Source of the DNA: Geosiphon pyriformis
Taxonomy: Eukaryota; Glomeromycota; Glomeromycetes; Archaeosporales; Geosiphonaceae
DNA: 64,000 bases
Direction: 5' to 3'
NCBI GenBank assembly: GCA_016748015.1
Contig: JAAOMT010000678.1
Location: 538,389-602,388 of the forward strand
The notes under the pieces were generated by a model, which saw only the letters and a program-made list of their open reading frames with translations, did no database searches and was not told the DNA's origin. Within the stretch, counting starts at the first letter, position 1. Each line of letters opens with the position of its first letter. Shown here one piece after another: positions 47,201-59,147 of this stretch. A program made the translations under genes and the position numbers.

Positions 47201-49410
47201 ATCTGTAATGAATATTTTTTTAATCTACTATTTTTATAACCTTAAATTAGTAGTATGTTTGAGCAAACAAAATTCAATAATGTCTTGCTAAGACTTTTAA
47301 TGTCACAGCAAAATGAATTCCATTCTATCAGGTTCATCCTTTTCTTTGGGCGTAATTTTTTTTAGCCTCAAAGGGTTGCATTCGAAAAAAATCTCACTCT
47401 ACATCATGAATGATGGCTTGATATATTTTTCTTCCTAATATAGAAGCCAGAACAACTAAATGATAATAATATTTCAAACACCTTTGTTCTTCTAAATGGT
47501 AACAAAAAAATTTTCCCGTTTCGAATCGAATAAAAATGACATAATAAACTTAATTCACGTTGAGATAAATCACAAATTGGAAAATATTTTAAAACTAGAA
47601 TGCGAAATAAAGTGATAATTTGATAGTAAAAGTAAAAATTTAAGAGCCCAAAAGGTGGCAAAAAATATTTACCTCTATTAACCCAAATATGACCCAAGAG
47701 ATATTTAGTGCTATTTTAATAATTTTATTGAGGGAAACGGAAACCTGAGTGATAACCTTGCCAAAATCCAAAGTACAATACAATTTCTAAAATTCAAACC
47801 TGGGTCTTAATAACAAAATAAACTTTCAGAAACTTCCCAATCCGGCCTTTCACTTCAAGCCATCCACCGATGAGGGACACATATCCGCAGCATAAAAACT
47901 ATCTCGTAAATCAAATATAAATCTCACCCAGAACGCCAAATTCCACAATCAGCTGTAATTCAATGACATATTTCTCTCCCGCCCCCATCTTCTTTATAAA
48001 TTAGTTTGAGTATGATAGCTTTCTAATGCAACTACACCAATTTATTTTTCTTTTGCGGGACAGAAATCAAAGGCGGCATTCACCAATGTAGACAGCATCA
48101 AGGAAAAATTGAATATAAAATATTTCGAATTCAAAAAATCAGTTATTCTAATTATCCTCCAAGCACATCAATATATCAGAATAAAAACTTACGAAACTCA
48201 ACTTTTTCTCGTCAATAGGTTCCAGCATCTTGGTCTCGTAAAGGTGAATTTCAAACTGCACTTCAAATAGGTTGAAAGAGATATTTAAATTGATCCCAAA
48301 AGTCCAATATATCTATACCTATTTTTCTTGGGTATTTCAGATCTGTTTAAAGAATCATGTCAATAATTGGCTCCAATATTTTTTGTAAATTTTGACTGTG
48401 GTAAAAAATGGAGAAAATCAAATAATCGACTCTTGTTCACCAAAACTCATTTGACATTCCAGATTTCACAATTCGAGGCAAAATATGGATTCTTAAAACA
48501 GGGGGCCAACTTTTTTCGTTTAAATTTGGATCCGGTTTTTTCAAAGTGTCGATTCCTTGCAGCTAGAGTATTCACGAGTCGAGTACAAGATTCAACTATA
48601 TTTTAAAAAAAAAGTTCTTTCAAAGAATATCTTATTGAATACTTTTAATCAACGATGCTCCCTAAATTCTGAATGCTTTTCAGCTTTAATATAAATCCAG
48701 ATTTGCATTTTAAATCTTCAATTTCTATTTCTGAGTTTACAAAATAATATAAAATATATTTGTTTGTCATAGAAAATAGGTCATTGATCGAAATTCTTAT
48801 CACGCTTTTTTGTAAGTTTTGTGGCTTTGCTATCTATACGAAAAAAACACAAGCTGCAGTAAACTCCGAAATCTCGGCTCCCCAAACAATTAACTGCATG
48901 TTGTCTGTCGATTGTTCCTGAAAAAGCCGAAAAATAGGTTAAATGATTCGTTCCTATTCCCTAATTCGTTTAAGGGGTTTTGGAGTGGCCTATTATTGCA
49001 CAAAGACATTATCTGTGTTTATCGTTTCACAGCATAAGAAAACTAGATATTAATTAGACCAGCCGAATCCACCCAATGTTGGTTGCGAATCCTGTGTTCG
49101 TCTAGACTTCCTCTCATGAGCTCGCTTAATTTTTAATTCGAATGCTAATTATTCACATCGTGAAAAGCATGTATTTCGAGAAGAATTCTGATTAAAATTA
49201 TTATTTTTTATTTTTATTTTCACTTAAAAGTATTGTTTTGAATTGGTCCAAGACCTTTCATTTTCTTGACCTTTTCGAACAGTACAATTTAATTCATACC
49301 ACGGGCGTATTTAGAAATAGTGGCACATTTGCGTTCCAGGTTTCGAACCACTGACGTATTCGAATATAGTGGGTAAGGAGTTTTGCATAATCACTGGATT
49401 AATCAAGAAA
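44285..49410. other. Long gene-poor stretch
   Basis: 44.3-47.1 kb is extremely AT-rich without any supported gene. At 47404-47697 (minus) and 48367-48606 (plus) there are non-repetitive frames of 97 and 79 codons (the second contains FDCGKKWRKSNNRLLFTK). They have no recognised motif and could be exons or relics. I do not call them as genes. Confidence 0.4.
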
Positions 49411-49485
49411 TATAAAAATTAATTGACGATTGAAAAATATTTTTTTCAATATCATCTTTTGATCTTCATTGTTTAACCTTGCAAA

Positions 49486-50250
49486 ATGGCAGGTAAAATC
49501 ATGACTCAACTTCCCCCAGAAGTTTGGGCTCAAATATTTGATGAACTTCTTTTCGAGACATTGTGAGTCTTTTAGATAACAACTATCAGCAAAGAGAAAA
49601 CCTTTTATGATGGAGAAATTTCAACTTGTCGCTAAATAATTTTGCTAAATGTTGTTCAAATATTAGAAATCTTACACAAACATGGCCTCTGAGGTGTTTA
49701 TCCCGTAACATCAAAAATGGTGTGGATATGGCTTCGGCTGGCTTTCTACGTGAAAATATGGATTTCACAATCGAAGTCGCGGTCACTAGGGTATTATTTT
49801 TTTTTCTGATTGAAATCTCAAAAAATATTTATACTTCTTTGGGAACGGGAAACTTAATGAAACTTAATGTTACATGTGAAGTCAAGTGTCTTGCCATTAA
49901 ATGCTGGCAAATACATTTGCTACACTTCCCCTTTACCATTCCCAGTTCCAGCAACCGAACATCCAGCTGCCTTTTCCTTTTTTCCTGATAATGGAATCGA
50001 AATTAATTCGATTGGTTTGGAATCAATTAAAATTGCTCTCAAGTACAAACAAAAAAGTGACGAAGAAGATGCCGTCGTCTGCTGGAAAGAAATTGATAGC
50101 TATTTTGAATTCTGGAAGATGCCAGCCGATCATGGTGTATGGTGGTCGGGAAGTCTTGGAATCAGGTACCAATTTGAACATCGGGAGAGTTTTAAATTGA
50201 ATGTCCATGAAATCTTGCTTAATCCGAGACGTGGTTGGTTTCCATCATAG
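49486..50250 (+). CDS. F-box-like protein, three exons
   Basis: The model is exon 1 49486-49562, intron of 104 bp (GTGAGT...ATTAG), exon 2 49667-49790, intron of 91 bp (GTATTA...GAAG), exon 3 49882-50250. It joins in frame to 189 residues. The N-terminus is an F-box: LPPEVWAQIFDELLF (residues 8-22), and after the first intron PLRCLSRNIKNGVD, matching the LP.E.W..I...L......LR.VSR pattern of fungal F-box proteins. The rest (GIEINSIGLESIKIAL, PADHGVWWSGSLGIRYQFEH) has no domain I recognise. F-box proteins tether targets to SCF ubiquitin ligases through Skp1. The protein is short for the class. Exon 3's acceptor is the weakest part of the model, and exon 1 alone would otherwise end within 35 codons. 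Confidence 0.6.
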
Positions 50251-51715
50251 AAAATCCAGAGGTATTTATTAAATTTTGTTCAATTCGCAAGATATAATCC
50301 TTTATCGTATTATTTGTAAATTATAAATACATAAGATCGAATCATTTCCAAATTAAAGCCTCATGATTGGTATAGATTTAATCAGAATAAAATTACAACA
50401 TCGAAGGCAAGAAATTCAGCAAATGGCGTTTTTGAAGAATATGTGATATAAGAAAGATTTTTGCCAAATAACAGATCGAAAAATTCCGCTTTAATGGATT
50501 CAGGAATTTCTCAATATATATATTTTGTTTCAATGTTTTCCAATTATCAAAAATACATTATCTTTCACTAATAGCTGATCAATTTACTCACCCAAGGAAA
50601 TCGCTGAGCTTGGGATTTCCATATTTCAGGGATGGATACCTGATTACCCTCTACATGAATTTTCTACATTTATCAGGCAAGAGTTCTTTATTTTACAACA
50701 AATTTTGATGGAAGGAGAAAATGACTTACTGCACAAAATTTGTGTAGAGTTAACAAAAGTTTGAGCCTTTCTGCATAAACTAGAATGATTACTTGAAAGA
50801 GCTCACTATAATTTTCGATCTCTTTTGTGACAAATAAAATATCGAGTGAAGAATTTTTTAGATTTTACCAAAGAACAAAATTGTTCAACAATTCGGATAA
50901 AAGGTCAATGCCATTTTTGAAAATGTTTCTCTCAAGTGTTGTGACCTGTCTATTCATTAAAATTGTTTCGGGATTATAAATATTAATTCTAAAATAACAT
51001 ATGATACCATAATATGGGGTTCAATTAAAAGTTTCGATGATTTATAGGGAACTTGAAGCGCTAAAATCTTTATTTTCATTGTTCAAATTCTCTACATCAT
51101 TTGAGAATATTGTAGATAAAGGACGGTGTACTCAGGATTAGAGAAGGTAGAAGTGGAAATTTAGTTATATGAATGTTCTTATTTAGACATCTTTGTTTGA
51201 TCATCTAGAATTTTTATAAGGAAACAAACAGCAGAAATCCCAACAAAAAATTTCGCGGTACCCTGTATTCACCTAAATTTGCAGATATTTCTAATCGCAC
51301 TTTTGAAGCATGTAACCTCACACTGATCAATGAAAGTTATTAGTCAAATGATGAGCATGAATTTACTTTATGCAGTACATTTTTGGAATTTAAATTAAAT
51401 TTTCATGTAGAACCTTCGAATCTTCCTAAAAAAAAATTTGTATTAAATATTTAGCAAACTCTTAAAAAAATAAGCGAAAAGGCGCTAATGATGTACATGT
51501 AAAACTAATCATTAGATCAGTTAGTAGGAAAATACTGTATCAATTTTGTATCTTGGACTTGATTTTTCGCTCAAGAAATTCTTTTTTGGTAGTTTTTAAA
51601 GATTTTTAAACATAGTGATGTTCATTGATTCTGTGCCAAAATAGATTAAAGATGTGGGGTAAAAAGGAGTATCGTAGAGTACTGCTTATATTGCCCGAAT
51701 ATTTATTCAAAACTT
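50251..51715. other. Gene-free stretch
   Basis: No supported gene or repeat array seen. Confidence 0.45.
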
Positions 51716-52208
51716 GCTAGTTAGAAATTGTATAGTACCCGTGGGTAATATACATGCATGGGGGTACTAAATATGGGAGATACTTTACAAGAGGATTATA
51801 TAACAGTAATTCCTGGAGATTTAACATCACAACTTCAAACATTAGATGTAGCTCTTTAATAAAACCTTTTAAAGCTAAGGTAATTAAAATAATGTTTAAA
51901 TAATTTTTATAATATATTCTAAAGAATAGACTCCTTCTAGCAAAATTAAATGACCAACCTATACAACAGTTGCTGAATGGGTAAAATTCTATTAATTCAA
52001 AGATCATTCAAATAAAATGAATGGATGAGAGGAAAAATTAATTCTTGATTTTTCGTGTGTACAATCTAATAGTATTTATCTTTCTAATAATTATATAAAA
52101 ATAATCATTAATATAGAAGAAGATGATGATGATGATTGTACTATTGATGAAAGTGATAGCGAAATTTATGAAAATGAAATAACATATACTAATATTTCGG
52201 ATGACTAA
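51716..52208 (+). mobile_element. pogo/Tigger-like transposase fragment
   Basis: The plus strand encodes, with a frameshift and stops, TVIPGDLTSQLQTLDVALNKPFKAKV. This matches the segment near the end of the pogo-family DDE transposase domain (IP.G.TS..QPLDV..NKPFK). It is followed by LNDQPIQQLL and a C-terminal acidic tail EEDDDDDCTIDESDSEIYEN with a TAA at about 52206. The rest of the transposase is missing. It is an inactive 3' fragment of a DNA transposon. Confidence 0.75.
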
Positions 52209-52819
52209 ATATATAATAATAATCATTAAATAAATAATAAATCTATAAAATATCCTGGTCTTATTCAATTATCCAACATCAATATTATGCAGTGTACCTG
52301 GTTTTAATTATGAGAAGATACTTTAGGGGGAATGCTATAGGGCAGGCTCTACGGTAGATTAGGATTATATATTGAAAATATGTTACGAGTATTTTATTTC
52401 GAGTTTTGAGTTTTGAGTTTCTTAGCCTTGTTTGAATTGCTTCAAATTAAATGTTGCAAAAAAGTCGTTTTTATAGAGACTTATATACTTACACATTGAA
52501 CTTTACAAAAATTGATGTTTTACACTTGCAATTATTAGTAATGTTAGACATAATAAATAAGAGGTAAAAAATTTAAAATATTCGTTGGGCATATTTCATA
52601 GTACCTTTTAATCAATTTTGCAATCATATTTAGTCAAATTGAAAATCTAATAAAAATGTTTTTTTTTCAATATCTCAAATATAATATTAATGATTATATA
52701 TATATATATATTTTTCTTCGCAACACCCGAATTTTTTATTAAATAAAAATTTTAAATATATACATGATTTATTCCTTTTTTTATTATGTATATAAAACAT
52801 TTTTTATAGAATATATTAA

Positions 52820-53560
52820 TATTTTATTTGCTTACAGTTCACATCCAAAACTCCTTTAATTCTTTGCGGCATTAAATCTACAGCTTTCCAAATAATTAAA
52901 GTATTAAAATTAGACCACTCCTCTCTTAGAGCAGCCTACGGTCTTTAGAGAATTTTGACGTTTTTAGATATCAGTTTTCAGATATTTTCTATGGGATTAA
53001 GGTCGAAGGAGGTTGCTGACCAATTCATTATTTTAATTTTTTTTCTCTTTGAAATCATTTAACAAATTCATTTGCAGTTTAAATTGGTTTATTATCTTGT
53101 TGAAACACCAAATTTTCTCTTACCAATGAAGGTTCTGTTTTGTACGAATATCCCAAAACCATTACCGAGCTTCCATCACCCTTGAAATTTAGGTTTAAAA
53201 ATTTTACATTATATCTTTCGCCTGTATGATACTATACCTTTTTTTGTCGTAAAAATTTCTTGAAAAAATAACATGTCATCAATAATATAGATTTTTGATA
53301 ATATTATATTTGCATTGAGTTACTCCTTTAATCGCTCTATTTTCCATAACAAAATAATTTTTTGCTGCTATATGAAATCGAATTCCTGCATTATGAAGTA
53401 TTATTCTAGCTGTTATTGAAAGCACTTTACCTCTAAATTTTTTAAAATATTATAAAGCGAAATAATGTCAATAATTATTGAGAAAAGTGTTGATCAGGGA
53501 GTTCTGATTTTTCCAATTATTTATATTTGAAAATGAAACAGTCAAGGCTCAAGTCTTGTT
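52820..53560 (-). mobile_element. Tc1-like transposase remnant
   Basis: Minus-strand reading, right to left: ARIILHNAGIRFHIAAKNYF (about 53400), then a broken middle with MEARYWFWDI near 53165, LVFQQDNKPIQTANEF (second catalytic Asp, Gln codon now TAG) near 53095, and a degraded SFDLNPIENIWK (third acidic residue) near 52985. The layout is that of a Tc1/mariner transposase. Possible terminal sequence CGCAACACCCGAATTT lies at 52719-52734; the other end was not found. Confidence 0.7.
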
Positions 53561-53718
53561 AGAATTATTTATAATAAACCAAGTTCAACAAAAATAAATA
53601 GAAAATTTATCAAAAGTTAAACAAATACATGTATTATTAGCCAAAAACAAGATAAAATCTTGTAACATCAAAAAAAAGTTTATTTACGGTAAAAGTTTGA
53701 ATTCATCCTGATAATCAA

Positions 53719-53726
53719 TATAAATA
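53719..53726 (+). promoter_or_regulatory. Putative TATA box of the lipase-like gene
   Basis: TATAAATA lies 74 bp upstream of the ATG at 53793. Confidence 0.45.
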
Positions 53727-53792
53727 AGCATGAATTTATACGTAGTGAAAGCTTGCTCTTGACTAATCTTTTTAGTCAAAAAATTAAAAGTG

Positions 53793-55216
53793 ATGGAGAG
53801 TCAAAATTTGGGTCCTTCTAAAAAATTACCATTAATAATATTCACTTATATATTATTTTTAATCATTTTTTTGCAAAATTGGTTATCTAAAGAATCAAAC
53901 TCTAAGAAAAATTATTCGAAAAATTTTAATTTCACTGTTGATTTGCAAAATATGAACTTTAAAATTCGTAATTTAAACCAATCAGATATGAATCTTGTCT
54001 CTAATTTATTTTCAGAAAAAGACTCCAAATATCCACTTACCAGGGGAAAAAATCCTAAAATTTTTCAAATTTTATCCATGGCGGCACGCTATGCTAGTTT
54101 AGCCTACTGTTTGGACGATTCAAATAGCCACAAATTAGCCCCTGGATTTTTTGGTAGAGTGAATGACTGAATATACTTAATTAATAATATAAGTCTCTGA
54201 ATTTTTATTTTTTAGTTAAACAAAAGATTGAAGAATTAGAAGCTGATAATACACAAACGATAAACATATTCTTCAAAGTACCAACATTGGAACAAATAGG
54301 TTGGTTCTCCAGCAATTTCCAACTTGAGAAAATAAAAAAAGATGGAGCTTCAGACATGCAAATTGGAAGCGTTTTCAAAAATGAAATGGACCATGTTAAG
54401 CCTTTCTGGAATATTTTGCAACCAGAAATTGCCAAGCTTGCAACAAAAAACATGAAAAGGACTACCACTACAACAAAGATAAACTTTATTGGTCATGAAA
54501 ATGCCGGGGGTATACTTTTTTATTTGATAAATTTTGCTTCCAACCCCTTTTTTTTCGACTATTTGAAGGGAAACACGCTTTTCTAATAGAGAAAATAATT
54601 AACTTCATCAATTAATCTATAGTTATGGCTTTTTTAAGCGCTATGAGTTTAAGTACTGGAGATACAAATTATTTTTGTCGGGTTTTTCACATCTGTGAGT
54701 TTCGTGCTATCTCATTTGGTGCACCAAGAATCGGTGACGAAAATTTTGCCAACAAAGTCAACCAATTGACTAATAGTGACAAACAAAAGTTGCGTCTCCA
54801 AAAAAAGATTCCCTTTCATTTTATTCGTGTCACACAGGCGTATGATCCTATCCCCCGATTACCACTTCAGTCAGCTTCTGGTCTGATTTATAAACATGCG
54901 GGGGAAGAATTTTGGATTCCACCAGATTCTGAATGCAACTGTTTATCGGATGATACCATTTTTTATTGTCCAGGGAAGGTGGTTGATCCAAGTAAAGGAG
55001 ATATTGAGGAAAACTTGGTATGCTTAAGACTATATTATTTTTCCTAGAGAATTATCTCACTCAATGATTCAAAATAATTTTTTTTAGGCATGCATTAATC
55101 AGTACAAAGCCAGTATCAACCCAAAAAGTCAAAAATCAAATTTTAACAATATTCAATATTACTTTAGCCATCAAATGGGATTACAAAATAATGATGAATG
55201 CCAAAATTTCTTTTAA
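53793..55216 (+). CDS. Class 3 lipase-like protein without the catalytic serine
   Basis: Four exons (53793-54153, 54216-54509, 54623-55017, 55088-55216) joined by 62-, 113- and 70-bp GT-AG introns give 392 residues, and every junction keeps the frame. Residues about 11-29 are a membrane anchor or uncleaved signal (LPLIIFTYILFLIIFLQNW). The lipase_3 fold is shown by AARYASLAYC, the nucleophile elbow region NFIGHENAGVMAFLSAMSL, FGAPRIGDENFA and RVTQAYDPIPRLPL. The family's GHSLG reads GHENA here, so Glu215 replaces the catalytic Ser. The catalytic Asp is present (Asp293). The His normally just before the closing YF is not seen (NNIQYYF), although His378 follows it. I therefore expect no triacylglycerol hydrolysis and perhaps a binding or regulatory role. 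The elbow straddles intron 2, so an alternative splice should be excluded, but no nearby serine would restore GxSxG. Confidence 0.8.
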
Positions 55217-55593
55217 ATTCAACGAAAATTTACATTCTATACCAAGGTTATTATTATATAAATTTTAAAAGAATAACTTTTCTACGCGACAGCTAGGGGA
55301 GATTTATTTTGTTGAAAATTTTATTAAATCATTTTTCGAAGCTTTATAGTTTGGATCCGAGAAATAGATTGATGAAGAGATCAATTAATTTTATAGTCGC
55401 AGTAGAGCACGAGTTTAGATCCTTTCTCTTGCATCATGGATGCATAGTTTAGAAAATTTTGATTTATGCAAACATGAATTTTAAAATTAAACTCTTTTAC
55501 TGTCTCATTTCTATAAAGCTCGTGCTCGAAATATAATTTTTTCAAAATAAGCATAATCTTTGAATCCTTGATCAAATTATCTACTCTCTTAAA
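55217..55593. promoter_or_regulatory. Upstream region of tandem membrane-protein gene 1
   Basis: It holds TATAAAG at 55512-55518, 82 bp before the ATG. A 9-bp inverted pair, GAGCACGAG (about 55405) and CTCGTGCTC (about 55519), flanks it; the second arm overlaps the sequence just after the TATA box. No other gene is seen. Confidence 0.4.
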
Positions 55594-56592
55594 ATGTTTC
55601 AATTAGTTTTGATCTTTTGTTGGGCCTTCCTTTCTGCTGTTTCCGAAGCCGTTTTCAACCCAGAAATTTCGACACTAGGCGCTGATCGTCGGTCTCTGGT
55701 GGATCTTAGCATCCAGAACTCTGCCACTTTGTCTGATGAACCTTCCAATAAAAATCTCTGGGTTTATCCGTACAAATTGGATGATTCAAATATCCATAGA
55801 TTTTCACGTAAAACTCTTTTCGAACCTACGCGTTTTCATCGGTTGAAAGATAATTGGACACCTCGAATTCGAAGTAATCATCATGAAAGAATTCATCATC
55901 AAACGCATCGATTTTCTGAAAGCGATCATTTGTTACAAAATGAATTGCAAATTAACGCTCACCTCAAAACCCTTTTGGAACATGAGGAGAGATATATTAG
56001 TTCTTTATTGTGGCAATTGCAAACTATCAGCGAGACGAACAAAAATGAAGCTAATAAATTGAATTTAGATTTTGGAGAGCCTAAAATGCTTAAACAGTCT
56101 GATATATCAGTTTCCGATTCTTCATTGGCTCCAATAACGGACACGATGGAGGAAAAAAATTTTGCGATGACTCTTCCAGATGATTCATCTATTTCAAACT
56201 CTAAATTTAAAATCTATCCTTTGGAAGATAGCTTGATAACTTTATCTGAAGCGATTCCATTTAATGGCGACCCAGAAAATTTCGAAAATCTCATATCAAA
56301 TCCTCGAGCCGACAACCAAGTGCATGGAAACCGCTTAACATCGAATACAAATGATGGCGTTGCAACAACTCCAATTGAACATCAGCAAGAAAAATCAGAT
56401 ATACAGCTTAGTATTTTTTCTACACCACATCGAAAATCTTCACCTTCTCAAGGCTATTATTTCCCCATTGACGCAGAAATTTGTGAAGCAGAGACAAAGT
56501 CAAGGTTCAGAGATGTTTTTTTAACCGCAACTTTATTTTCCAGCATGCTGATTATAGCTATGGCAGTATCACGATCCTTTGATGGAAATTGA
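55594..56592 (+). CDS. Secreted or type I membrane protein, tandem gene 1
   Basis: A single-exon gene of 332 residues in no family I recognise. Residues 1-19 are a signal peptide (MFQLVLIFCWAFLSAVSEA). A His/Arg-rich segment follows at about 88-110 (RSNHHERIHHQTHRF), then a stretch that could form a coiled coil (about 110-150) and a long acidic, Ser/Asn-rich region. One hydrophobic segment at about 306-324 (VFLTATLFSSMLIIAMAV) with Arg before and after it ends the protein with a very short tail. The layout of signal peptide, polar ectodomain, C-terminal membrane segment is shared with the next two genes, and RFRDVF....LF..ML aligns with RELFYP..LF..ML of genes 2 and 3. It may be the most diverged member. 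Confidence 0.75.
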   Translation: MFQLVLIFCWAFLSAVSEAVFNPEISTLGADRRSLVDLSIQNSATLSDEPSNKNLWVYPYKLDDSNIHRFSRKTLFEPTRFHRLKDNWTPRIRSNHHERIHHQTHRFSESDHLLQNELQINAHLKTLLEHEERYISSLLWQLQTISETNKNEANKLNLDFGEPKMLKQSDISVSDSSLAPITDTMEEKNFAMTLPDDSSISNSKFKIYPLEDSLITLSEAIPFNGDPENFENLISNPRADNQVHGNRLTSNTNDGVATTPIEHQQEKSDIQLSIFSTPHRKSSPSQGYYFPIDAEICEAETKSRFRDVFLTATLFSSMLIIAMAVSRSFDGN

Positions 56593-57339
56593 TGAATTCC
56601 ATTCAGTATATTGGATTAAGCGAAAAACATAGATTCTAGCAATACGTTTAAAGCCCACTCAATGATCTAATGGGTATTCCCACTTGATTCATTTTTAAAA
56701 CCAAATTTAATATTTCAACTTTATCAAAGATTTTAAGGTGTTCAAAAATGGAGGCTATAATTTTTCAATATGTTTTATTTAACTCATCTTTGGTAACAGG
56801 GATTTCTGTCTTAATTTATTCCAAATGTTCTTACCATTCAAAATTTAAACCAAGAAACATTGTACATTTCTCTAATCAAGGTTAATGCATGATAAAATTT
56901 TCGTGTTGATTAAATGGTTTTATATTATATCGTAATCAACCTCAAAACAAAAACCCATTTTTGGTAGGACTACATTGTTTTTTTATATATTATAGAGATC
57001 CAAATAAATAAAATAATCCGCCGATTATATCACGATAACCAATGAAATTTCATCTCAGTCGGGAAAAAAGTTTCATAATCATCATGGATTTCCCGCAAGT
57101 CGATGTAAATATTTTTATTTCAAAGTTTCAGTTCACCAAATGACTCAATCCAAATAGTTTTGTTATATAAATTTTTAAATTGTAGCAGAAATATTATTCC
57201 GTTCGAGAGAGTATCTATAAAAGATCTATTTTGCGGAATTTTCGACATTCCCAAAAATCTTTTGTAATTCACTTGAAATTTCACAACTTGGAAAATCATC
57301 AAATTAAAATATTTCCCTTATTCCAGAAATATTAACGAA
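56593..57339. promoter_or_regulatory. Spacer with putative TATA box of tandem gene 2
   Basis: TATAAAAG at 57216-57223 lies 124 bp before the ATG of gene 2. The rest is AT-rich spacer without a gene. Confidence 0.4.
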
Positions 57340-58560
57340 ATGATAAAATTGATTTCAATTTCATTACTATTGAGTATATTGTTTTTAAATCAAATTGCGT
57401 TGGCTAATGTAAACAATAAAGCGCCTTTCACTTTTCAAGACAGAAAGTCAAAGACTTCAGAAGGAATGGATAGCTTGGTTTTCACAATAGTTGACCAAGT
57501 TCGAACAAACGATCATATCCCTTCTCTTGACGAACTGTTCACCTTCCCTTTTGCCGACTTCTCAAATGGTGTTGCTGAATTTCGAAAAATGCCTGATCCA
57601 GAACTTCAAAACTTCAAAACACCAATTCCAAAGGCTCTCTTGAGGACACCATTCTTAACTCAATCATCAGAAAAAACTGCTTCAATATCAGGCAGGCAAA
57701 AAAATCGACAATCAGGCCCAAAACGATTGCCTCGTATCCCAGTGTTCATGCCTGGCGATGATGCTGATCAAATTCAACCATATAGTTCAGTCGATAGAAT
57801 GTCATACGGTCAAAATGAATTGGAATATATACTTTCTGCTTTGGACTTTATCACCCAAGGAATCACTCAGGCTACCTCTTTAAATGAGGAGTCAAAAACT
57901 GATCCCCAGCTGATTGTTCCTCCAGTGGTGAATACCCCAATTACTCGCATTTTCATCATGGACGATGAGCCACGACCGGATAATTTCCTTTTTGACAGAC
58001 CAAGCGCCTCGATGCCTGTTCCAATGCCACCAGGAATGAGTCCCGTTGACAATATTGAAATCCCAAAAGATCAACATCAAAGCTTGACAGTTGTTGAAAA
58101 CTTCTTGCCTGATAATTCATTCGGTGGACCAATATTAGAGAAAGTTATGATCTTCGACGAAAACTCCAATCTTTTCAATAATAACAAAGACAATCTATTC
58201 GACTTTATCGATTCTCGTCCTGAAAGGACGCCAAATTATGAAAATTCTATTCAAAGAAATTCCGAAATTGATGAAACCTTGGAGCGTTCAGATGAAGATA
58301 ATACGAAGAAAATTTTGCCTCCTAATGAACCTCTGTTTGCAAAATCGAACAGTCACATTAAAGATAATTCTATCTCATATACTGCTTGGCCCCAAATGGA
58401 ATCAGTGCTTAATGAGCTATTCTATCCGTTTGCATTATTTTCATTAATGCTTTTACTTATACCTGCCGTTGTGAGAATTCTACAGAAAAAGGAGTATAAA
58501 AGTAATAATTATTCACCAACTATCTTTTGCTATTGTGAAGAAAAGTTTAACAAGATTTAA
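57340..58560 (+). CDS. Secreted or type I membrane protein, tandem gene 2
   Basis: A single-exon gene of 406 residues. A signal peptide covers residues 1-22 (MIKLISISLLLSILFLNQIALA). The ectodomain is rich in Pro, Asp, Asn and Glu, includes a basic patch near 115-130 (RQKNRQSGPKR) and a Pro/Met stretch near 225-235, and has almost no Cys. A membrane segment follows ELFYPFALFSLMLLLIP (about 357-373). The 27-residue tail starts with basic LQKKEYK and holds YSPTIFCYCEEK. The anchor and tail match those of the next gene at about half the positions, including the Cys after PxI(F/L), so they are paralogues. Function is unknown. The pattern suggests a cell-surface or vesicle protein whose short tail contacts a cytosolic partner. 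Confidence 0.8.
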   Translation: MIKLISISLLLSILFLNQIALANVNNKAPFTFQDRKSKTSEGMDSLVFTIVDQVRTNDHIPSLDELFTFPFADFSNGVAEFRKMPDPELQNFKTPIPKALLRTPFLTQSSEKTASISGRQKNRQSGPKRLPRIPVFMPGDDADQIQPYSSVDRMSYGQNELEYILSALDFITQGITQATSLNEESKTDPQLIVPPVVNTPITRIFIMDDEPRPDNFLFDRPSASMPVPMPPGMSPVDNIEIPKDQHQSLTVVENFLPDNSFGGPILEKVMIFDENSNLFNNNKDNLFDFIDSRPERTPNYENSIQRNSEIDETLERSDEDNTKKILPPNEPLFAKSNSHIKDNSISYTAWPQMESVLNELFYPFALFSLMLLLIPAVVRILQKKEYKSNNYSPTIFCYCEEKFNKI

Positions 58561-59147
58561 ACTAACAAATTTTCACTGTTCTTAAATTTTCAGAAATAGG
58601 TCAAGATTTACTTGTGAAGATTGAGTAACCCGTTGAGATATAATATAATATTTTGATCATAATAATTAGCCCAAGTAAAGCTTTTGTGAAAATGATATGA
58701 TGAAACTCAATAAATTAAAAAATTTGGATCCTGTTTTAATTTTGACCTAAAAGGTTTAGACAAAATAAAAAAGATAAATAGAATTTCATTTTAGATAAAA
58801 TCTGTTGGAGATCCTGCAAAAACGGAACTCTGAACCACGTTTTAAAACTTTTTAAAACTATATTCAGGCACAGCTGACAGCAAAATCCTCATTGAGTAAC
58901 TTTAAGAATTGACCTGAAAATTTTATGCGCTGCTTAATTGATAAAATCTTTGATCAAATTTCTTTAAAACCGTTAAAGATGCATTATTTTGATGATTCCC
59001 AATTGCTTCTATGATGGGGATGATTTCTGAAAATTGCATGAAAAAAGGATGATATAAAAGTTTTATCCATATTCCTTGAGGAAAATGAAATCCCTTCATT
59101 GTCACCAAATATTTAATGATCCAAAACAAATCTTTATCTTAAAAAAT
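58561..59147. promoter_or_regulatory. Spacer with putative TATA box of tandem gene 3
   Basis: TATAAAAG at 59053-59060 lies 32 bp before an in-frame ATG (59085) and 95 bp before the ATG at 59148. A transcription start about 30 bp after the box would exclude or leave almost no leader for the first ATG, which favours 59148. Confidence 0.5.

Noticed and set aside
47404-48606. Two coding-like frames (47404-47697 minus, 48367-48606 plus)
   Set aside because: They are not repeat-driven, but they lie on opposite strands, have no motifs and cannot be joined into a gene model.
59076-59147. N-terminal extension of tandem gene 3
   Set aside because: It would place polar residues before the signal peptide, and its ATG lies only about 32 bp after the TATA box.
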